In this document: one piece after another, positions 57,118 to 64,000 of the stretch
How positions within the stretch are numbered: the stretch's first letter is position 1
Layout: each line of letters begins with the position of its first letter
Assembly: GCF_019112545.1 (NCBI RefSeq)
Contig: NW_025064928.1
Location: 83,785-147,784 of the forward strand
Direction: 5' to 3'
DNA from: Guyanagaster necrorhizus
Lineage: Eukaryota; Basidiomycota; Agaricomycetes; Agaricales; Physalacriaceae
DNA: 64,000 nucleotides
Notes under the pieces: generated by a model
What the model was told of the DNA's origin: nothing
The model's database searches: none
What the model saw: only the letters and a program-made list of their open reading frames with translations
Position numbers and translations under genes: made by a program

Positions 57118-59663
57118 TCAATCCCGGCTGACGTCACTACGAATAGATCCAGTCAATTTCAGACGGAATTCAGAATGGAGAGAACCATACCGGCCAAACA
57201 ACTTCGTTAATATCCAGTCGTTGGCGACAAGGGTGCGGTTGCGGAGGGAGAACAGCGTGCTTAGATACGCGCTACGCCAGAACAAAAACGTCGCGACACC
57301 ACCGCTGGCGATCTGTACAACAGGTTGATCAGTAAACGGAACCAAAACGCAGAGCACCACAAACGTTTCCGTTCAAGAATGGCAGATCGGCGATTGCTTT
57401 ATCGGATCCGATGTACCTATACCGCGGTCAGCTCACAACAGGAGATGAACTGGTTGTTCACTTACGCCAGACTGCCCTGGTGAGAATAATGGAAGGGCCT
57501 CAATTTGACCATGTCAATTTGCTTCTTGACAGTCTCTATCTCGCCCACAAATCCTTTTGCTTCAACCTCATCCTCGACCTGGTTAACCTTTGCCTGCAAG
57601 TTCTTCAGCTTGGCTTCCAAGGCGTCTTTCTTGGCTATCTGTGCCAAAATTCGCGCAAGGTAAGCACCTTGTTGAGACGCGACCTGGGCAGTTGGCGCGT
57701 AGGACGTAGAAGTGCAGTCTCCGATAGCGAAAATGCTTCCGTCGGTTCCGCTCATTCGTAAATGTTCTGTGAATTGATAAGATACCTGTGACGCTTAGGG
57801 AATATGGAGACCAACCATCTACGGAAATACCCCGACGGTTGGTCTGCGTCGCGGGAAGCTTGGCCATTAAATCTTGTGTTATCTTCCTACCCTTGTTACC
57901 CTACCAGAAACGATGAGGAGGAGAAATAAAACGAAATTGGGGGGACATCACGTACAGCGGCCCAAACAACAATCCCGCAGGGAATCTCGGCAATGCTCTT
58001 GTCAGGCATCTGGAGAACGACGGACTTATCCTTAACCTACAGAGCTGTGATTAGAATACAACTGTATAAGAGGCGGTGTTGCACAGTACCTCTTTAACCA
58101 TCGTCTTCGTCATGATGTTAATCTTACTCTCCTTGAATGTCGATTCCGTGTAATCGATGAGTTGTTTGCTGAACATAGGCAAGACAGATGGGAGAGCCTC
58201 GACGAGAGTGATGCGAACTTTGCCGGCAAGTTCAGGGTACCATGATTTCAAGTCATCCTATGATTATCATGAGCACGAGCGTAGAATCCGCGGCAGATGT
58301 GGCTCACTTCGAGGAAATCGTGAATTTCACCGCTATCAAATAGATATTAAGTCCAGATGTCAATTAAGAGCTATGCCATACGAACCTGAGTTCTATACCA
58401 GTGGGACCACCACCGACAACAACCTTCAATTGAGAAAGACGGTCAATCAGTCAGAGAAATGTATTGGGCTTTCAGAAAAAGAGCGGTACCATATGGAGCA
58501 GCCGTTCTACTTCTTCTGCAGGTTGACCGGGGAACGCTGCAGTCTCGATACCTGATGAAAATCTTAGATGGTGCAGTCACAGCTAGACAAAAAAGCCAAC
58601 GTACATTCCATAACCTTCTTTTGCATCTGGATATAAACTCATGAACGACGGAAGCCGAAAGAACTATGGGTGAAACTGACCTTCTCGGCATCTTGGATCT
58701 CTTTCATGAAGCAAGCCTTCTCCTGAACTCCGGGAGTGCCGAACGTCTGGACCTCCGCCCCGACGGCATAGATGAGATAATCATAGGGAATTGTTTTAGA
58801 CGATTTGCCCTGGTCATCTGAGAATATTGAGATGTCTATTTGAGTCCCAGATGGAGAGATGAACGCAGTACGTACCAGTGAAGGTGACGGTTTTCTTGTG
58901 TGGCTACGACACGATCGGGTAAGGGGAAATATATGGGGTCAGGGGGATGACAACTTACATCGACTTCACGGGCTTCCGCTTCGATGACGGTCACTTCGCG
59001 TGCCTTGTGCCGTGTGACATAGCGCGTTGGCTGGAGAATGGCTCGCGAGGTGAGGGTTCCAACAGCAACGCTGGGTAGAAGAGGGGTGAAGAGGAAAAAG
59101 TTTTTGGGACTGATAACAACCTGTGTGCCTGTAAGACAAGCACAATGTCAATGGCGATAATGGCGATACTCACCACGTTGTAATCGGCCGTGTCTACCGT
59201 TTTCAACAGACTGGTAGCACCCCATCCACTTCCCAATACGACAATGGTCTTTTTCTCAGGGTCAAAAGGAAGTTGAGCGCCAGGATTCTTGTCCTTTTGG
59301 GTTATGTAGTAGAACGATCCAGAACCGACAACCAAAGCCACAATAGTTGCCCTACCGAGGCCCTGCAGAAAAGTGCGCCATTTCGTGGATTTGGCGGTCA
59401 GCGGAGGTGTTGACGTCGACGGCTCCTGCAGGCGATGAGCAGATGACTTGGAAAAAGCAAAAAAAAGCAAGTGCACCTGTTCGTTGCTTCTAGACTGAGT
59501 TGTCGACAAAGCCCGGCGAGGGAAACGAATCGGTTCGGGAGAGAGTCTGAGAGCTCTAGAACGGGAAAGACCCAATGACCTGGCAACTGGGGGAAAAAGG
59601 AAAGATCAAATGACTGTCGCGCTCTGGGCCGGCCTACTGACATTGAGTGCGAGCGACCTGCAT
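57118..59663 (-). CDS. Type II (rotenone-insensitive) NADH dehydrogenase
   Basis: Alternative NADH:ubiquinone oxidoreductase (NDE/NDI type) of the mitochondrial inner membrane. It oxidises NADH without pumping protons. The N-terminus is a mitochondrial leader ([20 protein letters not shown]) followed by a membrane segment ([17 protein letters not shown]). The FAD motif is [16 protein letters not shown], then [20 protein letters not shown]. The NADH motif is [40 protein letters not shown] and the C-terminal membrane-binding part ([20 protein letters not shown]) follow. The last intron (about 57136-57188) gives the ending FGRDVSRD. The first exon was placed at ATG 59663 because it joins in phase (MQVARTQ to FARSLGLS). 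There is no EF-hand insert. External (NDE) versus internal (NDI) facing is not decidable. Confidence 0.92.
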
Positions 59664-59968
59664 CGTTGACGTTGAATAGGAACCGCGACGAAGTGAGAGC
59701 ACTTCAGAAGGGGGATGCGACGATGGAAGAGAAACAGAGAGAAAGTAAAAGTAAAATAATGCATTGTTTTGTCTGGTTTTGTCGTCATATATGTGTAGCC
59801 GCGGTGGCTCTTCCGAGTCAGTGATATGCCTTTTCGGGATGCCCTGTCAAACACGGTGTCCGTCCGTTTCCGGCATCATATGATTCCGTTTAGTTCCTGT
59901 CCCGCTTCCGCTTTTACATTTGGACCCATACCGAAAATTAAATTTCACGATTCGTCTACTACTTTTTC
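59664..59968. other. Short intergenic region
   Basis: 305 bp between the NADH dehydrogenase start (-) and the AROM end (-); it contains the dehydrogenase promoter by position. No motif is identified. Confidence 0.4.
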
Positions 59969-62900
59969 TTACGGTCGGAGGTATGCCTCCCATACCTTTG
60001 CAGAGACAGTAGTTTTAGGGCAGCGTCGTCCCGTCCACATTTCAAACTGACCGAATCCTTGCTCCAATAATGCCTCCACGCCAGGAACGGCGGCCCAGTT
60101 CTTGACGGTCGCTTTGGCGAGTAGTAAAAGAGGGGTTTCGATAGGCTTGTAAGCCATGTCAATGACTACCGCCGGCCCATCTCTAAAGTCAAATAATCTG
60201 TCGGGCAAGTTGAGATGACTGGGTTCGTGTGCAGTCGTAGTCTCAGTAGCCGGAACAGTGGACACAATCACGTTGGGCGGTACGTTTCCTTCTGGCCAGT
60301 GCCCGAGTTTATCCAGTACATGGATGTCGACACCAGGGAACACTCGCGCCAACGCTGTGGCCTTGCTGTGAGTACGGTTAAAGAGATAGATCCGTTTTGC
60401 TCCGAGGCACGAGAGCGCGAAAACAGCTGCTCGCGCTGTACCTCCCGCGCCAATCACCAGCGCAGAGTGTATGCCACCAATTGCAATGTGTGAACTGATG
60501 CAGCTTCGAATCCCTATCCAATCCGTATTATCGCCGTACAGGACCGTATCCGGACCTTCACGAATAGGAACAACCGTGTTTACAGCACCGATCAACTCGG
60601 CTGCAGGCGAAAGCTTGTCAAGAAGGGGTATGATATCAAGTTTGTGCGGAATTGTCACAGAAGCGCCACCAAAGTCCGGTGCGGCAAGCGTAGCCTTTAT
60701 CTCTTCGCCAACCACTGGCGTTTCCAGCAGCCCGTACACATGTGGTAATCCGAGTAGTTCAAATGCGGTGTTGTGAAGCGTGGGGGACATGGAGTGCGAA
60801 ATTGGACAACCGAAGAGGAAGAAACGACGAGCGCGCATCTGACCCATCAGATGAAGTGCCTTTTGTATTTGCACGAACGAAAGCTGTCCCGGAGCGGCCT
60901 TACTGGGAAGAAGAGGATGCGTCACCGGCGTAAAAGTAGTGTTCAGAATGCGAGAAATTTGCCCGTTAGCGCCCATATTGATAGCCAAGAAAGGCTTAGC
61001 ATTAGGTACGCTGTTCATCCGCTGAGCAAAGTTGAAAAGATCAAAATTGTCCTGCAGTGTTTCTGCCTGCCCAACAATCTTGATGATATCACCACCCAAC
61101 TTCTTTGCCAAATCGTACTTCTCCTTGACCTCTGGACCATTCCACTTCATTGTCCCGCTCATATCATGCCAAGAGGCAATAATCTTCGATGCACCCTTCT
61201 TTGCAATCAATTCTTGGATCCTCTTCTGCGCCAGGGAGATTTCAACGTCCACATACTCGATGCCAACGCGTAACGCCAAATGCAACAGCTCAAATATTTC
61301 GTCCTCGGCCGTATCCGGGAATGCACCTCCCTGCGACAGCGTTCTGACTGTGAACAAGATAGGCAGAGTTGTCGATCGACGAAGCGCCGCGATTTGCTCA
61401 GCGACATAAGTCTCCGAAGGGATATACTGTCCAATCGATCCAAAGTCCAATGGAGACCGAAGTAAATCAGCTCTCAATTCCAAAGCGTCGACGCCCACCG
61501 TCAAGTCCTCAATGCGTGACAGCGCAGGTGTAAGATCGGGGTATGTAAGGCAGAGGAAGTAGGATCGCTTCCCTGGAGCCAAGTTCGCACAAAAGTTAGG
61601 CTTGATACCAGTGATATGTCCAAAGAATCGAGCGACCTCATCGCTAGTTCGCTTCCTTGCCATAGGCGAGACATCATCTCCCAGTAACGACCCAACGTTG
61701 TTCACAAAGTGATGGCTGCAGCACTCCTTGAACCAAGGCTCCCGGCGATTGAAAACCTCCATAATCGGCTCTCCATATGCAGGACGAGCCCCTTCAACTC
61801 CAAGGTATTTGACAACCTCTTCGATCTGCCTCATGATATGCACCACCGGACCCTTCGACTTTGCATAGTCCTTCAACATCTCCCGACACTGCGGAGACTC
61901 AACGACGCCGCCACCAAGACTGATGACATGTCGCTCAGAATTCTGAGCCAACAACTCCTTGAGTATCACACCCTCCTCTAGACGGAATGCCGGCCAGCCA
62001 TGATCGTGCACGAACTTGCGGACGCCCATATTGTGCTTCTCTTCAAAATAATGGTCGGCATCGATGCACTTCCAGGATAGGACCGACGCCGCTAGATCAC
62101 CAACGAAACTTTTTCCCGAACCGCGCATCCCGATCAGGATAATGGAAGCGGACGATGTGTGATCGGTGGTTCCACTGGCTGAGGCGATCGCGGCTGCAGG
62201 GGTAGATGTTTCAACACCTTTGACGGATAAGCCGATCTATATAGGACTTGTTACAGGTAAAGACCAGTAGCCATGATAAATACGTACCTTGTTCTCTAGA
62301 TCATCCCACCAGTTCGGCCAGGTCTTCTCGACACAACGTTTTTCCTCAATCACGGTTCCTTTAATGACACAACCAAGGACACTGAAAGCCATCGCGATGC
62401 GGTGATCATCATAACAGTGTACGCTAGCGCCCGTCCTAAGCTCTGATACAGGCTTTCCGATAATCTCCAACCCATCGTCGAGTTCGCTCGTCGGAACACC
62501 GAACTTCGCTGTAAAATGAGAAATCAGCCTCAATTCATATAAAATGTCAAGAAAGACTTGCCAAGTTCATCCATCATGGCCTTTATACGATTGCACTCCT
62601 TGACCCGCTGATTCGCAATTCCTCTGATTTTGGTATTACCCGGAGCGCAGGCAGCCAATACCGAGGCCGTTAAGAAGGCATCAGTCATCATTTCCATATC
62701 AATCTCTCCAAGAGCCTTCAGCCCTCCAACGGCAGGCCCCTTCACCGTAGTCTCCAAATCAGTCTGCACAACCTCGCATCCCATCTTCTCCAAGACATTC
62801 ACGGCAAACTGCGCGTCACCTTGCAGCGACTTGGATCCAATATTCTCGATCGTACAAGTCGTCCCCGTTATAGCTGCAATGGCTAGAGGATACGTCGCAG

Positions 62901-64000
62901 AGCTGGCATCAGATTCAATGCTGTACTCCGGAGGATTTCTATAGACTCCCTTTGGTATATCGTAGATGTCCAACAGACAACCCGTTGCCTCATCCCTCCG
63001 TCTAGTGACGTCAATTCCAAAAGACCTCATCATGGCAACTGTCATGTCAATGTACGGCTGTGAAATTACTTGCCCACCAGTAAGGTGCAGAATGACCTTC
63101 TCCTCGGCATAAGGGGCGCATAAGAGGATTGAGGACACGTATTGACTGGACACGCTTGCGGCCAAATAAATATCGCCTCCTTTCAATCCAATGGGGGGGA
63201 TGGACAAAGGTAGGCAGCCAGGTGTTTCGAGACACTCAATCTCGCTACCGTTAGTCTTGAGAGCGGACACCAACGGACCGATGGGACGCTGCTTCATGCG
63301 GGCATTGCCCGTAATGACAGTTGCAGATGCATCATCCGTAGAAGATGGTTTGCTGACCAAAGTGCAAACGGTGGTGAGGAAGCGAGCCGCGGTTCCAGCA
63401 TTGCCCAAGTAGATCTCCTTGCCTTTCGGAGGCAGAGACAGTGTCCCAGAACCGCCTCCAACGACAAGAGTCTCCCCTCCGCCTTCCCACGAGAATTTAG
63501 CTCCCTGACACACGAGTAAGCATGAGTATCAAGTCAAACGAACTGAGAACAAACCTGCAAGTCCATTAGGGCTGCCATCATGACTTGCGTATCGTCTGAA
63601 TGGAGCAAGTTTTTCAGTCTACAGGTTCCACTCCCAAGCGCAGCCAGAACGAGCGCCCTGTTCGATATGCTCTTCGAACCCGGAGTCGACATTTTAATAG
63701 TATCATAGCGGGGCCTGCCTGGGACAACCATAACCTTCTCAGCTAATACTTTCCTGATGACCTCATCCCTCACACCGGTTGCCTTGTCCTCCCACGTCCT
63801 CCCGATATGAGACAAAATGACAACCTTCTTCTCGTCGCCCTTATTCTTCTTGTCGACACGCATGATATCCAACAGCCTTTCAACTGTCAGCCCTTTCGCT
63901 TCGGGAAGGTTTCCAATACGTGGGTCACTGAGCGATACTGGCAGATTGTAGGCCTTTAAACACCTCGTTAGCCTCCCGACGCCCACTTGGCTTAGGATCC
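59969..64000 (-). CDS. ARO1: Pentafunctional AROM polypeptide (partial, 5' end beyond window)
   Basis: The fused enzyme that carries out five consecutive shikimate-pathway steps to EPSP. The gene enters from the right edge, so most of the dehydroquinate synthase domain is missing; its last residues are [20 protein letters not shown] and [14 protein letters not shown] synthase follows (about 63770-62290: [59 protein letters not shown]). Shikimate kinase is at about 62130-61600 ([23 protein letters not shown]). Type I dehydroquinase is at about 61560-60900 ([32 protein letters not shown]). Shikimate dehydrogenase lies at about 60840-59969 ([42 protein letters not shown]). Introns are near 63509-63554, 62518-62561 and 62236-62287. 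No break is seen in the visible part. Confidence 0.97.

Overview
The window is nuclear DNA of a filamentous basidiomycete, most likely an agaricomycete. Genes are dense and split by many short (about 45-70 nt) GT-AG introns. The families present fit: a subfamily-C-like GH45 endoglucanase, a GH95 fucosidase, a PriA-like cysteine-rich protein, AROM, external NADH dehydrogenase, OLE1-type desaturase with a C-terminal cytochrome b5, and BCS1-like ATPase. No bacterial operon, CRISPR array, rRNA, convincing tRNA or autonomous transposon was found. All gene models were spliced by hand by matching exon phase to family motifs, so individual junctions carry some uncertainty.

Layout. 0-9.6 kb: sugar-transporter remnant (-), FAD monooxygenase (+), WASP-type actin nucleation factor (-), IucA/IucC NIS synthetase (-), Syn8-like SNARE (+). 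10-18 kb: GH45 endoglucanase (-), remnant of a duplicated GH95 3' end, ubiquitin-conjugating enzyme with SUMO-binding-like tail motifs (+), intact GH95 (-). 19-32 kb: a minus-strand run of YPK-type kinase, a double nucleotidyltransferase, eIF3l, BCS1-like AAA ATPase and an APH-fold protein. 32-38 kb: HMG-box protein with mitochondrial-type leader (-) sharing a 151-bp divergent promoter with MED8 (+), then a PriA-like pseudogene (+). 38-50 kb: acyl-CoA synthetase (-), delta-9 desaturase (-), SMP-30-like lactonase (+), mitochondrial aconitase (+), serine palmitoyltransferase small subunit (+). 50-64 kb: ferric reductase (-), sugar porter (-), NADH dehydrogenase (-), and the AROM gene (-), which runs off the right edge.

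Most genes are unlinked housekeeping functions, so this is not one biosynthetic cluster. Loose themes are lipid metabolism (desaturase, acyl-CoA synthetase, SPT small subunit), iron (NIS synthetase, ferric reductase, aconitase) and carbohydrate use (GH45, GH95, two transporters). The most unusual items are: a protein with two complete nucleotidyltransferase/PAP modules whose first module has lost its catalytic aspartates (the logic of animal TUT4/TUT7); an E2 enzyme with two SUMO-interaction-like motifs and an altered HPN triad; a candidate 4-nt micro-exon in the sugar porter; and a degraded tandem copy of the GH95 3' end with its flank.
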